Shown here piece after piece: positions 56,601 through 63,872 of a stretch of 64,000 nt of DNA (its first letter is position 1; each line of letters starts with the position of its first letter). The stretch spans positions 243,904-307,903 of the forward strand of contig JAUIAH010000005.1 in assembly GCA_030425385.1 (NCBI GenBank), given 5' to 3'. A model generated the notes under the pieces. That model ran no database searches. It worked only from the letters and a program-made list of their open reading frames with translations, and was not told the DNA's origin. Source of the DNA: Verrucomicrobiia bacterium (GTDB taxonomy: Bacteria; Verrucomicrobiota; Verrucomicrobiia; Verrucomicrobiales; DEV007). The position numbers were made by a program, and so were the translations under genes.

Positions 56601-57230
56601 CTCGTCGTGAGCCACTTGGACGCCTTCGCTCTCCGTTATGGTGAGGGGCTGCCCGTGGCCGGTGCCTATGGCGACAACGCGGAGGGGCGTTTGAGTGATG
56701 GTGGGGAGCGCATCAAGCTTGCCTTCGGCGGCGGCACGCCCATCCTCGATTTCGACTACAATGACAACGACGCCTGGCCCCAAGGCGCGGACGGTGACGG
56801 CAAATCACTCATTCTCCACGACCCGACCGCCATGGCTGACTGGAGTGATGGCGCCCTCTGGGTGGCTAGCGCCGCTGATAGTGGGACACCAGGCCTTCCG
56901 GGCGGTGGAGAGGTCCCCACCCAACAGCCAACGCACGAGGACACTGACGGCGACGGTCAGTCGAATGGCGCCGAAGCGCTGGCAGGAACCGATCCCAACG
57001 ACCCTAACTCCGTCTTTGGGATCCTTTCCGTGAGGCGCGATGCCGATGGTGCCACCTTCACCTGGTCCAGCGTGGCCGACAAGGCGTATGCGCTAGAGTA
57101 CACTCAAGACCTCGTCACCTGGACGGAAGTTCTGCAAATGGACGCGACCGGTGATTCGACCACCGCCCGTGATACCGATGCCGGTCGCGTCAACGCCGCT
57201 CCCGGTTTCTACCGCGTGCGTGTTCGTTAG
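53658..57230 (+). CDS. Secreted CotH-kinase / lamin-tail-domain protein, 1190 aa
   Basis: The ATG at 53658 gives a signal peptide (MPKTLIPTCALLIPTLLWA). Domain order: lamin-tail domain (residues about 20-165, VINEIHYDPEPKTEHVEFIE), an Ig/fibronectin-like segment, a CotH kinase-like domain (about 370-690, with KMRARGGKNFGLHESMNNLLW, given in short form RARGGKNFGLHES, and LYLALEDYDTRFLD), another beta segment, a second lamin-tail domain (about 910-1060, VTEIMYHPASAS), a calcium-type repeat (DTDGDGQSNGAEALAGTDPN) and the terminal W...FYRVRVR module. CotH proteins can be protein kinases or spore/surface structural proteins; here a secreted surface role is inferred. Confidence 0.9.
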   Translation: MPKTLIPTCALLIPTLLWAAPQVVINEIHYDPEPKTEHVEFIELLNAGDETADLSGWRFNNGVDYTFAEGVTLAPDAFLVITENKAHFDAKFGSLFATGKKAFDAWNGVLSNEGERVTLVDATGETMDEVDYQSDFPWPIGANGDGSMELIHPDLDNDLGGSWRVALEPTPNLPNTNRADQAPPQIRQVDHAPKMPAVGEAAVISVKVTDPDGVSAVRLLTQVVTPGNYIPAFFPHTTSVLRSRPNDPREANPAYEDPNNWTSIAMVDDGTQGDAVAGDAIYTATLPGQDQSRTVVRYRIEAEDGAGTSVRVPYADDPSMNFAYYVYDGVPAYEANTRTVHPDGTPYTHPQEVMTSLPVYTLVTRDEDLDQCVAYNSGDQVSRDNFDARSAFNWNGTFVYDGVVYDNIRYRLRQRNDRYGGGGKRSMRFRFNRGHYPRFTDVWGNPLPERSRTLNSSKMRARGGKNFGLHESMNNLLWNLIGVPAPETHWFHFRVVKERDEVPPGSIFGPNQNAQYEGDFFGLYLALEDYDTRFLDSHNLPDGNLYKLISTRTNGKDVQRVQGKYSVEDASDFSNILQMLRPARDAEWLQTYVNYDHYYRYHTVVEAVRHYDVQPNLAEHLKNRSFYFSPPTDDNPLGRVHTLPWDSDTSWGPNWNSGIDYAKQSLTANQDDREPMMIAYRNTLREFRDLVWQPDQIDTVLDRLHARIAAFSLADRDRWIGGTRNSGSESIPPVEDKVADMKRYAWEGGSWIGGEGNDPSKDGGVSGREGRDAYLDFAAKDNAPNRPTITYTGGDGFPVDALQFTSSAYKTSIFAGKPFASMEWRLAEVTDPSLPDYDPAAPFLWEWNATWQSGTLTEFQETIDIPATAVRTGRTYRARVRMTDDLGRHSNWSEPIEFTATAPTRLNTLSEHLRVTEIMYHPASASDEERAQGYQTSDFEYLELQNVGTETLDLRGVRFTKGIDFDFDGSAITSLAAGDVVLVVSHLDAFALRYGEGLPVAGAYGDNAEGRLSDGGERIKLAFGGGTPILDFDYNDNDAWPQGADGDGKSLILHDPTAMADWSDGALWVASAADSGTPGLPGGGEVPTQQPTHEDTDGDGQSNGAEALAGTDPNDPNSVFGILSVRRDADGATFTWSSVADKAYALEYTQDLVTWTEVLQMDATGDSTTARDTDAGRVNAAPGFYRVRVR

Positions 57231-57292
57231 AGTTCTCCAAACTCCTTGAATTCGAGATTGACGGAAAGGGACGTCTGTCGTGGTTTGGGCCC

Positions 57293-58240
57293 ATGAAAGT
57301 CATCTCTGCCGAAGAAGTCCACACCGCTCTCCGTTATCCCGACCTGGTCGATGCCTTGCAGGACGCGTTTCGCAAGGAATTCACCATGCCGCCTCGCAAG
57401 GTCTTTCTGTTAGATGAGCATTCTGGCAGTCACGACGCCTTCGCCTTGCTCCCCTCGTGGAACGATCGGCTCATCGGGGTGAAAGCCTTCACTTACTTCC
57501 CGGAAGCTCAAGCCCCTTACAAAAGCCTCTACTCCAAGATCATGCTCTTCGACCGCGAACACGGGGAGCCCTTGGCCTTGGTCGATGGCACCACGGTGAC
57601 CTTCTGGCGCACGGCAGGCATTTCCGGTCTCGCGACCCGTTTGTTAGCCCGTGAAGATGCCCAAACCATGCTCTTGTTAGGCACCGGCAACCTGGCCAGC
57701 TACATCATCCGCGCCAATCTCAGCGTCCGCGCGCTGAAGAAAGTCCTCGTCTGGGGGCGCACCCCTAGCAAGGCAGCCAGCGTTGTTTCGGAAATGGAAG
57801 CCCAGTTTCCAGATGTCACGTTCACCGTGGCGGACGCTGTCGAGGCAGCGTGTGGCGAAGCTGACATTGTCGTCAGCGCCACCGGCTCCCACGAACCCCT
57901 TGTCCAGGGCGACTGGATCCGTCCGGGGACCCACACGGACTTCATCGGCAATCACCACGCTACCAAGCGTGAGTGTGACACCGCTCTCGTCGTGAAGTCC
58001 AAGGTCTACGCCGACAGCCGCGACAACTGCTTCCGCGAAGCGGGCGAAGTGCTCGTGCCGATATCCGAAGGCGTCTTCAAGGAAACAGACGTGGTCGGGC
58101 AATTGACGGAGATGTGTGCTGGCACGGTGCCTCTGCGAGAAAGCGCGGAAGAAATCACACTCTTCAAATCCATTGGCATGGCCCTCAGCGACCTCGTCGG
58201 CGCTGGCCTCGCCTACACCCAAGTGACGTCCCAAAGCTAA
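57293..58240 (+). CDS. Ornithine cyclodeaminase / mu-crystallin family protein, 315 aa
   Basis: The NAD(P)-binding fold shows LLLGTGNLASYIIRA and ADIVVSATGSHEPLVQGDWIRPGTH (split as ADIVVSATGS and GDWIRPGTH), both typical of the family. The substrate-side residues are consistent with VKAFTYFP and ALVDGTTVTFWRTAGIS. Family members deaminate ornithine or reduce/dehydrogenate related imino acids; the exact reaction cannot be assigned here. It is a cytoplasmic enzyme, and it starts 62 bases after the CotH gene in the same direction. Two hairpins follow it. Confidence 0.93.
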   Translation: MKVISAEEVHTALRYPDLVDALQDAFRKEFTMPPRKVFLLDEHSGSHDAFALLPSWNDRLIGVKAFTYFPEAQAPYKSLYSKIMLFDREHGEPLALVDGTTVTFWRTAGISGLATRLLAREDAQTMLLLGTGNLASYIIRANLSVRALKKVLVWGRTPSKAASVVSEMEAQFPDVTFTVADAVEAACGEADIVVSATGSHEPLVQGDWIRPGTHTDFIGNHHATKRECDTALVVKSKVYADSRDNCFREAGEVLVPISEGVFKETDVVGQLTEMCAGTVPLRESAEEITLFKSIGMALSDLVGAGLAYTQVTSQS

Positions 58241-58247
58241 GACCGCA

Positions 58248-58287
58248 CCCAAGAGCCACCCTTGGGCGCGCCGACGTCCCCGTCGGC
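58248..58287. terminator. Two hairpins after the cyclodeaminase-family gene
   Basis: CCCAAG/CTTGGG (58248-58266) and GCCGAC/GTCGGC (58270-58287) form adjacent short stems. They lie 7 bases after the stop and have no T-run, so they may be a weak or rho-dependent terminator. Confidence 0.4.
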
Positions 58288-58320
58288 CTCGCCGCAAGAC
58301 GACACATCCCGTTATAGATT

Positions 58321-58604
58321 GTGACACCATCAGGATTCGAGACGCCTGCAGATAAACTTGCTGCGGCGATGGAAGCGGAGGATCCTTCGGAACAGTTCAT
58401 CAAGTCGCCGTTGACCTGCGAGATGAGGGGGTATCACAAGTGGTTCTCTACAAAACGTTTCTCCACAGATTCACTCAACTTGACAGTGAAGATCCTCTTT
58501 ACGATGCGCTTGCAGATGCGATGGATTTAATTTGGGGCGGAGGCTGGGCCAATGGCAACCCGTTGTATTCTGAAGAGCTCAACGAATCTCGACTCAGAGA
58601 ATAA
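58321..58604 (+). pseudogene. Small gene disrupted by one frameshift, about 94 codons
   Basis: From the GTG at 58321 one frame reads MTPSGFETPADKLAAAMEAE and on to DPSEQFIK. Around 58395-58404 the sensible frame moves by one base: it reads AVDLRDEGVSQVVLYKTFLH, then RFTQLDSEDPLYDALADAMD and LIWGGGWANGNPLYSEELN, ending at TAA 58602-58604. The joined product would be acidic and soluble. I do not recognise the family by name, though the layout resembles small uncharacterised proteins found near mobile elements and toxin/immunity genes. It lies next to an IS66-type remnant, so it may have come with it. Confidence 0.6.
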
Positions 58605-58646
58605 CTGCAGTGGGAATCCGAAAGGCTAGAAAGCGCTCCGCGCTGA

Positions 58647-58770
58647 TGGATGTTTATCGGCGACGTTGGGGGCGGGCCAGTATGCAGCCACACTCTACGG
58701 TTGTTAGGAAGTTGTCTGCGCCGAGGGATTAATCCTCGTGACTACCTGAGCTGGCAAGCCCTACAGGAAT
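58647..58770 (+). mobile_element. Degenerate remnant of an IS66-type transposase C-terminus
   Basis: WMFIGDVG, then in another frame AGQYAATLYG, then back in the first frame LLGSCLRRGINPRDYL. Together they match the C-terminal 'NWLFIG...AG..AA.IYSL..SC.R.GI.P..YL' block of IS66-family transposases, so two compensating frame changes and a lost N-terminal part are seen. No inverted terminal repeats were identified. The rest of the stretch to 58879 (about 110 bases) holds nothing I can name. Confidence 0.6.
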
Positions 58771-58879
58771 TGGAGATAACTTTTGGCAATGCTGACTGTC
58801 TCTCTGCGGTCGGCTGTCTTGGGTCTTTAGCCGTCGCTCTGTCGTCTTTCTGTAAAAAGCTAGGTCGACACTGAACCAA

Positions 58880-59287
58880 CTAAAGCTGAGGGCGTCGACG
58901 CTCTGGCAATGCTCCGTAGAATCCCGTGGGTGGGTTTCCGCCTTGGAAACAGGTCACCGTGATGGGTGTCCCATCCGCATCGGTCCCCACTTCATAGGCC
59001 ATCACTCGCGTCACGTGTTCCTGGCTTCCCCATTGTTGCACCCGCACCGGCTCGCCACTGGCGCTCAGTTCGCGAGACACCCGGGCGCTTTCCCCGTCAC
59101 GCTCCCCACTCCGATAGCCACGCAAGGCATCCAAGGTGTCATCCAAATCTCCCACTTCTTCCCCAGTGGCAATGTCCACCCCAACCACGGTCCCCTGACG
59201 ACTCGCCTGATCGTGAACCGTCACCAAACGCCCCGACGAGCACGCACTCAGCCCAACAACAATAATAGAAAGCACAATAAATTTCAT
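58880..59287 (-). CDS. Lipoprotein of unknown function, 135 aa
   Basis: The start at 59287 gives a signal peptide with the lipobox VGLSAC (MKFIVLSIIVVGLSAC), so the mature protein is lipid-anchored. The rest has a short beta-rich pattern (GRLVTVHDQASRQGTVVGVD) and an acidic, Arg-containing middle, ending in ITVTCFQGGNPPTGFYGALP. No family recognised. A stretch of AT-rich sequence with a 9-bp inverted repeat lies just upstream and probably contains its promoter. Confidence 0.78.
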   Translation of the reverse strand: MKFIVLSIIVVGLSACSSGRLVTVHDQASRQGTVVGVDIATGEEVGDLDDTLDALRGYRSGERDGESARVSRELSASGEPVRVQQWGSQEHVTRVMAYEVGTDADGTPITVTCFQGGNPPTGFYGALPERRRPQL

Positions 59288-59333
59288 GACAAGGACCCAT
59301 GGAGACCCCATTTGCCATGATAATCAATTATTT

Positions 59334-59359
59334 GAGAATCAATTCTACCATTGATTCTC
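59334..59359. promoter_or_regulatory. Inverted repeat upstream of the lipoprotein gene
   Basis: GAGAATCAA and TTGATTCTC form a perfect 9-bp inverted repeat with an 8-base spacer in an AT-rich stretch 47 bases upstream of the lipoprotein start. A nearby AATCAATT copy occurs at 59323. Probably an operator; alternatively a hairpin after the rplQ terminator. Confidence 0.4.
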
Positions 59360-59383
59360 CATCGTGAGAACGGCTGAACGCAA

Positions 59384-59415
59384 ATGAGGCGCCTGTTCGG
59401 AAACAGGCGCCTCAT
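59384..59415 (-). terminator. Terminator of the rpoA-rplQ operon
   Basis: ATGAGGCGCCTGTT and AACAGGCGCCTCAT form a perfect 14-bp stem around CGGA. It begins 31 bases after the rplQ stop on the minus strand. A strong GC-rich hairpin; the following T-run is short (TTTG). Confidence 0.8.
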
Positions 59416-59446
59416 GCGAGATCTTCTCTAAAAAGCAGTGTCTCTG

Positions 59447-59869
59447 CTAGGAGTCGCTGGAAGCTGCCTCCTCTTCGACCGGGCTCGTGACGAGGTCGTC
59501 GTCAGACGTGATGACGTAGTCGACCCACTCGAGCAGCGCCATGGGAGCCGCGTCACTATGACGAGGGCCCAGCTTGGTGATCCGGCAGTAGCCGCCTTGA
59601 CGCCCCTCACAGGCGGGTGCGACTTCCTCGAAGAGCTTCTTCACCGCACCTTTCTGGCGGAGGAAGGCAGCTGCTTGGCGGCGGGCATGGATGGTGCCGC
59701 GCTTGCCTAGCGTGACCATCTTCTCAGCGATGGGACGCGTGGCTTTCGCTTTGGCGAGGGTGGTCTTGATACGGCGGTGTTCGATCAAGCTGCAGACTTG
59801 GTTGGCCAGCATCGAGCGGCGATGCCCAGCCTTGCGCTGCAGTTTCACGGTCTTTCGTCGGTGTCTCAT
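59447..59869 (-). CDS. rplQ: Large-subunit ribosomal protein bL17, 140 aa
   Basis: MRHRRKTVKLQRKAGHRRSM and ANQVCSLIEHRRIKTTLAKA are the conserved N-terminal core of L17, with LGPRHSDAAPMALLEWV near the C-terminus. A short acidic tail (PVEEEAASSDS) is added. It is a component of the 50S subunit, around the exit tunnel. It follows rpoA after 36 bases, the usual order at the end of the alpha operon. Confidence 0.97.
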   Translation of the reverse strand: MRHRRKTVKLQRKAGHRRSMLANQVCSLIEHRRIKTTLAKAKATRPIAEKMVTLGKRGTIHARRQAAAFLRQKGAVKKLFEEVAPACEGRQGGYCRITKLGPRHSDAAPMALLEWVDYVITSDDDLVTSPVEEEAASSDS

Positions 59870-59905
59870 ATTCGTTCTGGTTTCAGTTGGGTCACGCCGA
59901 CGAGC

Positions 59906-61009
59906 CTAGGAGTCGAGGTTGCGGCTGATGAGGGAGGCCAAGCCACCACCATCGTCATCGTCTGCGATGGTAAAGCGGGAGCTGCTGCCTCCGCTACCCG
60001 AGATCATGGGGGAGCCGAAGGGTGATTCCAGCAAGGCAGGATCGATGCTCATGCCAAGGCTGAGACCGAGTTCGGACAGCTTGTCCTTGATCTCGTTGAG
60101 CGATTTCTTCCCGAAATTCCGATACTTGAGCATCTCGGCCTCCGTCTTCATCGCCAATTGGCCCACGGTCGTGATGTTGGCGTTGTTCAAGCAGTTGGCG
60201 GCCCGGACAGAGAGCTCGATCTCATTCACGCTCATGTTGAGCAGTTTCTTGAGCTCCTGATTCTCTTCGCTTTGCGCCTCGGGAGCCTCTTCGAACTCAA
60301 TCTGGCTATCGTCATAGTCGACGAAGACGTCGAGGTGGTGACGGAGAATGGAAGACGCCTGTGTGAGCGCATCCGGAGGGGTGAGGCGACCATCCGTCCA
60401 AATATCGAGCACGAGCTTATCGTAATCCGTCTTCTGGCCAACACGGGTATTCTCCACGCCATACTTCACACGGCGCACGGGGGAGAAGATGGAATCGATA
60501 GGAATCACGCCAATGGGCATGTCCCCACGTTTGTTCTCATCGCCGGTGGCGAATCCACGACCGACACGGATTTCAAACTCGGCTTCAAACTTGGTCTTGC
60601 GGTCCAAGGTGCAGATGAGCTGATCGGGATTCACGATTTCATACATAGTGTCTTCCGTGATATCGCCTGCGGTGACGGGACCACTCTTGTTCACGTTTAG
60701 CGAGAGGATCCGTGGCTCCTTGTCGTGGTGCTTGAAGCGGATCTGCTTGAGATTGAGGACGATCTTGGTGACATCCTCCACCACGCCAGGAAGCGTGGTG
60801 AACTCATGGGGCGCGCCGGCAATCTTCACGGACGTGATGGCGGCGCCCTCCAGAGAGGAAAGGAGCACTCGGCGGAGAGAATTTCCAATCGTGTGGCCGT
60901 AGCCACCCTCGAAGGGTTCGGCGACAAATTGGCAGTAGGTATCAGTTGCACTCGCCTCATCTTTGGTGAGGCGGTTGGGCATCTCGAAACGTGCTAAACG
61001 AACGGGCAT
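59906..61009 (-). CDS. rpoA: RNA polymerase alpha subunit, 367 aa
   Basis: Start placed at the ATG at 61009 (MPVRLARFEMPNRL); the frame is open upstream but without similarity. The N-terminal dimerisation domain shows EPFEGGYGHTIGNSLRRVLL and SSLEGAAITSVKI. The C-terminal domain, which contacts DNA and activators, shows ELSVRAANCLNNANI and YRNFGKKSLNEIKDKLSELG. The extreme C-terminus has a Gly/Ser and acidic extension of about 40 residues. Unlike in many genomes, rpsD and rpsK are not directly upstream: the next gene is an unrecognised protein and 238 bases separate them, which probably hold the promoter. Confidence 0.97.
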   Translation of the reverse strand: MPVRLARFEMPNRLTKDEASATDTYCQFVAEPFEGGYGHTIGNSLRRVLLSSLEGAAITSVKIAGAPHEFTTLPGVVEDVTKIVLNLKQIRFKHHDKEPRILSLNVNKSGPVTAGDITEDTMYEIVNPDQLICTLDRKTKFEAEFEIRVGRGFATGDENKRGDMPIGVIPIDSIFSPVRRVKYGVENTRVGQKTDYDKLVLDIWTDGRLTPPDALTQASSILRHHLDVFVDYDDSQIEFEEAPEAQSEENQELKKLLNMSVNEIELSVRAANCLNNANITTVGQLAMKTEAEMLKYRNFGKKSLNEIKDKLSELGLSLGMSIDPALLESPFGSPMISGSGGSSSRFTIADDDDGGGLASLISRNLDS

Positions 61010-61247
61010 CAGTAGTATGGGTTTGCTGGGTTCCCCCTGGCGAGCGTGGTGGCGACCTCCAAATTGGCCGCACCCAGGGACCGACAGCAGTTGTGGGGCT
61101 CGCGGAAGGCGGATCTTGTACATAGACGCTCGCAATGCAACCGGAAATTGCCCGCCCGCCCGTTCTCAGAATCGTTCGCAGGAATCCCGTCAGGTGCGCG
61201 AGCGAAGCGATTCCCTCCGAATCCGTGCTGACGATTGCCTGCGCGTG

Positions 61248-62582
61248 TCAATCATCCGCCATCACGCATGGCACGAGAATGGCGTCACGCATCCCATGGA
61301 TGATCTTCTTCTCGGCAGGGACGATGGTGGCGAGGACGCCGTGGAGAGCAGGTTTCCCATCATCATCTGGCAGGTAATACGGGCAGAGCCGCACCCGACC
61401 TTCCATCATACGGAGACGGCCAGCCTCCTCATCCCAGTAAGGATGCACCACCCGCTTTCCTTTGTGGAATCGTTGAAGAATGTAAGGGTGATGCCGAAAG
61501 CTCTCGAGCGCTTCGGTCAGTTTCCCCGTCCATTCATCCTGAGACAGATCCTGGCCAATGCTCACCCCTCGACTCCCCCAGGCCAGTTCCGAGTAGCCAC
61601 TGATCTTGAGCACAAGTTGCCGCTCACTCTGGGTGAAATCGGCGAGTTCCCTCCACGAATTGATCTCGAGTCCAGGCAGCACCGCGTGGTGAGGCAGGGG
61701 CGTGGGATCCATGACCCACGACTGCGGGATGATCCCGCGGAGCAAATGATAGTTGCTCTTGCGCAGCTCTCGGATCCAATGCTTCTGTAAGGGTCGCATA
61801 TGGAACAATGCTAGCCAGAGCTTCTCCTCCAAGTAGGCCTTGTAGGGCGGGGTGACATTGGCTATCCCCTCAAGGGCTTGCTGACCGAGCAACTTGGCAC
61901 CGGCAATATTGTGCAAATCAAAGAGTTCAAAGAAGCGATAAACAGCTCGATAGTGCGCTGCCGGATAATCATCTGCCTTGAGCGCTCTCCAAATCGTCCC
62001 TTCATGAAAGAAGACCTCGTTCATGCGACGAGCCAGCCAAGCCATTTCCGGTCGGTAGTCGGCCGATTCATCTGAGATGAGGAGATCACCACCTTTGAGA
62101 AGGATCCGACGAAAGCCGGCGACCATGCCTGTCTTGCCGCCGATGATGCGGTTCTGTGGGTCCCATTGGCTGTAGACTTCATTCAGCCACGCCGTGACTC
62201 CAATGCCTCCTGGGATGTTATCGACTTCTGTCAGGGCCAAACCGTCTTCCGTGAGGATGAGGTCAGGTCGGATGACTTGTGGGAGGTGCTCGCGAATCGC
62301 CGTGTGCCGCCCCATGTCAATGAGCCAGTCCGGCTTGCCCGCATCGAGGTAAGACGCGATCCATTCAGGCAGGGTCCCCTTGACGCTGCGATGATAAAAG
62401 GTGTTGCACGCACGCTGGAAGCGCCGGAGCACAGGCCCCAGTCTAACAAGCGTCTTGACCGTGGCTTTCGGCAGAGGAAAGGGCTCGGGCGACCAGTGCC
62501 AGGTCTTCTCAGAGAACAGACCTTCTTTAGGAAAGGCGGCGCGGAGGGCCTCCATGCGGCGCTGGGCTTCGTCGTCGGTCAT
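61248..62582 (-). CDS. Conserved protein with ATP-grasp-like features, 444 aa
   Basis: Start chosen at the ATG at 62582 (MTDDEAQRRMEALRAAF), 22 bases after ruvA. The soluble protein has short motifs reminiscent of circularly arranged ATP-grasp enzymes: LTEVDNIPGGIGVTAWL, RQLVLKISGYSELAWGSRGV and PYILQRFHKGKR, followed by a glycine/acid-rich end. I do not recognise the family by name, and ATP-grasp is a tentative fold guess. It may act on amino-acid or peptide ligands if the guess is correct. It lies between ruvA and rpoA, on the same strand. Confidence 0.65.
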   Translation of the reverse strand: MTDDEAQRRMEALRAAFPKEGLFSEKTWHWSPEPFPLPKATVKTLVRLGPVLRRFQRACNTFYHRSVKGTLPEWIASYLDAGKPDWLIDMGRHTAIREHLPQVIRPDLILTEDGLALTEVDNIPGGIGVTAWLNEVYSQWDPQNRIIGGKTGMVAGFRRILLKGGDLLISDESADYRPEMAWLARRMNEVFFHEGTIWRALKADDYPAAHYRAVYRFFELFDLHNIAGAKLLGQQALEGIANVTPPYKAYLEEKLWLALFHMRPLQKHWIRELRKSNYHLLRGIIPQSWVMDPTPLPHHAVLPGLEINSWRELADFTQSERQLVLKISGYSELAWGSRGVSIGQDLSQDEWTGKLTEALESFRHHPYILQRFHKGKRVVHPYWDEEAGRLRMMEGRVRLCPYYLPDDDGKPALHGVLATIVPAEKKIIHGMRDAILVPCVMADD

Positions 62583-62604
62583 GCGGAGTGTGGACCTCTC
62601 GCCG

Positions 62605-63210
62605 CTAGTTGAGGATTCGCAAGCAAGCGCGGATGATTTCATCCACGCTCACGTCCTCAGCGAAATCCTCACGTTTGCGCAGCTGCGCGATCGCTTTCGC
62701 TGCTTCTGTCTGTTTGTATCCAAGGTGAATGAGCGCCAGCAACCCATCGTTGAATGCCGTGACTGCGGGTTCGGTCGCTTCGGCCGCCTGGCTCCAGGCC
62801 TCGGCCACGCCCACCTTGTCTTTCAACTCCAGGACAATGCGCTCAGCCGTCTTCTTCCCGAGCCCCTTCACGCGAGAGATGCTCTCCACGTCACCCCGCA
62901 CCACCGCCGCTTTGAAATCCTCCACAGGAATGCCGCTAAGGACGGCGAGAGCGATCTTGGGCCCCACCCCGCTGACGCGCTGGATGAGGAGGCGAAAGAG
63001 ATCCCGTTCCGCGCCCGTCGCGAAGCCATAGAGCGTGTGCGCATCCTCGCGAACTTGAAGGTGCGTGAGAATCTTGATGGGACCCGAGGGATTTCCCAGG
63101 GCGTCATAGGTGGATAGAGGAACGAGGCATTGGTAACCGACGCCTTGGACATCCATCGTGATTTGATTGGGCAAACTCTCTACAAGCTCGCCACGGAGGT
63201 AAGTGATCAT
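62605..63210 (-). CDS. ruvA: Holliday junction branch migration protein RuvA, 201 aa
   Basis: The N-terminal OB fold (MITYLRGELVES, VQGVGYQCLVPLSTY), the helix-hairpin-helix pair (RVSGVGPKIALAVLSG and RVKGLGKKTAERIVLELKDK) and the C-terminal domain III are all present. The length is standard. RuvA binds the four-way junction and loads RuvB (not in this window) for branch migration. It is divergent from mscL, with 168 bases between. Confidence 0.97.
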   Translation of the reverse strand: MITYLRGELVESLPNQITMDVQGVGYQCLVPLSTYDALGNPSGPIKILTHLQVREDAHTLYGFATGAERDLFRLLIQRVSGVGPKIALAVLSGIPVEDFKAAVVRGDVESISRVKGLGKKTAERIVLELKDKVGVAEAWSQAAEATEPAVTAFNDGLLALIHLGYKQTEAAKAIAQLRKREDFAEDVSVDEIIRACLRILN

Positions 63211-63378
63211 GCCGGGGAATTACCCGCCAAGGGAGCGTTTCCGTCAACTTTTCCAAGAAGATGGAATCAGAAGTGACCTTAGACAGAGGATTTGGTAACT
63301 AAACGTTCTGCAAGGTCGCTGCCAACGTCGCACGCCCTCGCAGAATCCAATGCGAAACCTCAACCAATCGAAATAATT

Positions 63379-63774
63379 ATGGGCTTTATTAGTGAATTTA
63401 AGGAATTTGCCATGAAAGGCAATGTCATGGACATGGCAGTCGGTGTGGTCATCGGCGGTGCCTTCGGCAAGATTGTGAGTTCGTTGGTCGACAACGTCAT
63501 CACGCCAATCGTGGCCTCCGTGTCTTCCGGGAAGAAGTTCGACGAGAGCTTCATGATTCCCCTGGGGGAAGGCGAGGAAGCGGCCACCATCAAACTGGGG
63601 GCCCTCCTTCAGACCACGATTGATTTCATTATCATCGCCTTCTGTATCTTTCTCATGGTCAAAGCCGTCAACAAAGCGCGCCATGCCATTGAAGGCGAGC
63701 CTGAGCCCGAAGTGAAAGAAGATCCCGAGGACATCCAACTCCTCCGCGAGATCCGCGATTCTCTCAAGAAGTAG
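63379..63774 (+). CDS. mscL: Large-conductance mechanosensitive channel MscL, 131 aa
   Basis: The ATG at 63379 gives the usual N-terminus (MGFISEFKEFAMKGNVMDMA). TM1 is VGVVIGGAFGKIVSSLVDNV and TM2 is IDFIIIAFCIFLMVKAVN; the gene ends in a charged helix with EIRDSLKK. It opens when membrane tension rises after hypo-osmotic shock, releasing small solutes. Size and order fit a complete MscL. A terminator follows. Confidence 0.97.
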   Translation: MGFISEFKEFAMKGNVMDMAVGVVIGGAFGKIVSSLVDNVITPIVASVSSGKKFDESFMIPLGEGEEAATIKLGALLQTTIDFIIIAFCIFLMVKAVNKARHAIEGEPEPEVKEDPEDIQLLREIRDSLKK

Positions 63775-63808
63775 TGTAAGTAAGCGTCCTCAGACGCAAA
63801 TGCAGGAT

Positions 63809-63830
63809 GAACGCGTTGCGCGACGCGTTC
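63809..63830. repeat. Short inverted repeat after mscL
   Basis: GAACGCG and CGCGTTC flank 8 bases (TTGCGCGA). It lies between the mscL stop and the main terminator, and may stabilise the 3' end. Confidence 0.4.
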
Positions 63831-63834
63831 TCAG

Positions 63835-63872
63835 AACGCCGCTGGGAGCCCCTCTCAGCGGCGTTTCCTCTT
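63835..63872 (+). terminator. Rho-independent terminator of mscL
   Basis: AACGCCGCTG and CAGCGGCGTT form a perfect 10-bp stem, followed by TTCCTCTTT. It lies 61 bases after the stop. Confidence 0.8.

Noticed and set aside
52376..57230. Possible single open frame joining the APC permease and the CotH protein
   Set aside because: The CotH frame is open into the permease 3' end, but the two are in different frames; the signal peptide at 53658 gives the real start.
58650..58874. Intact 74-residue protein gene
   Set aside because: The frame contains a transposase fragment broken by frame changes and then an unrelated tail, so it is not a functional small gene.
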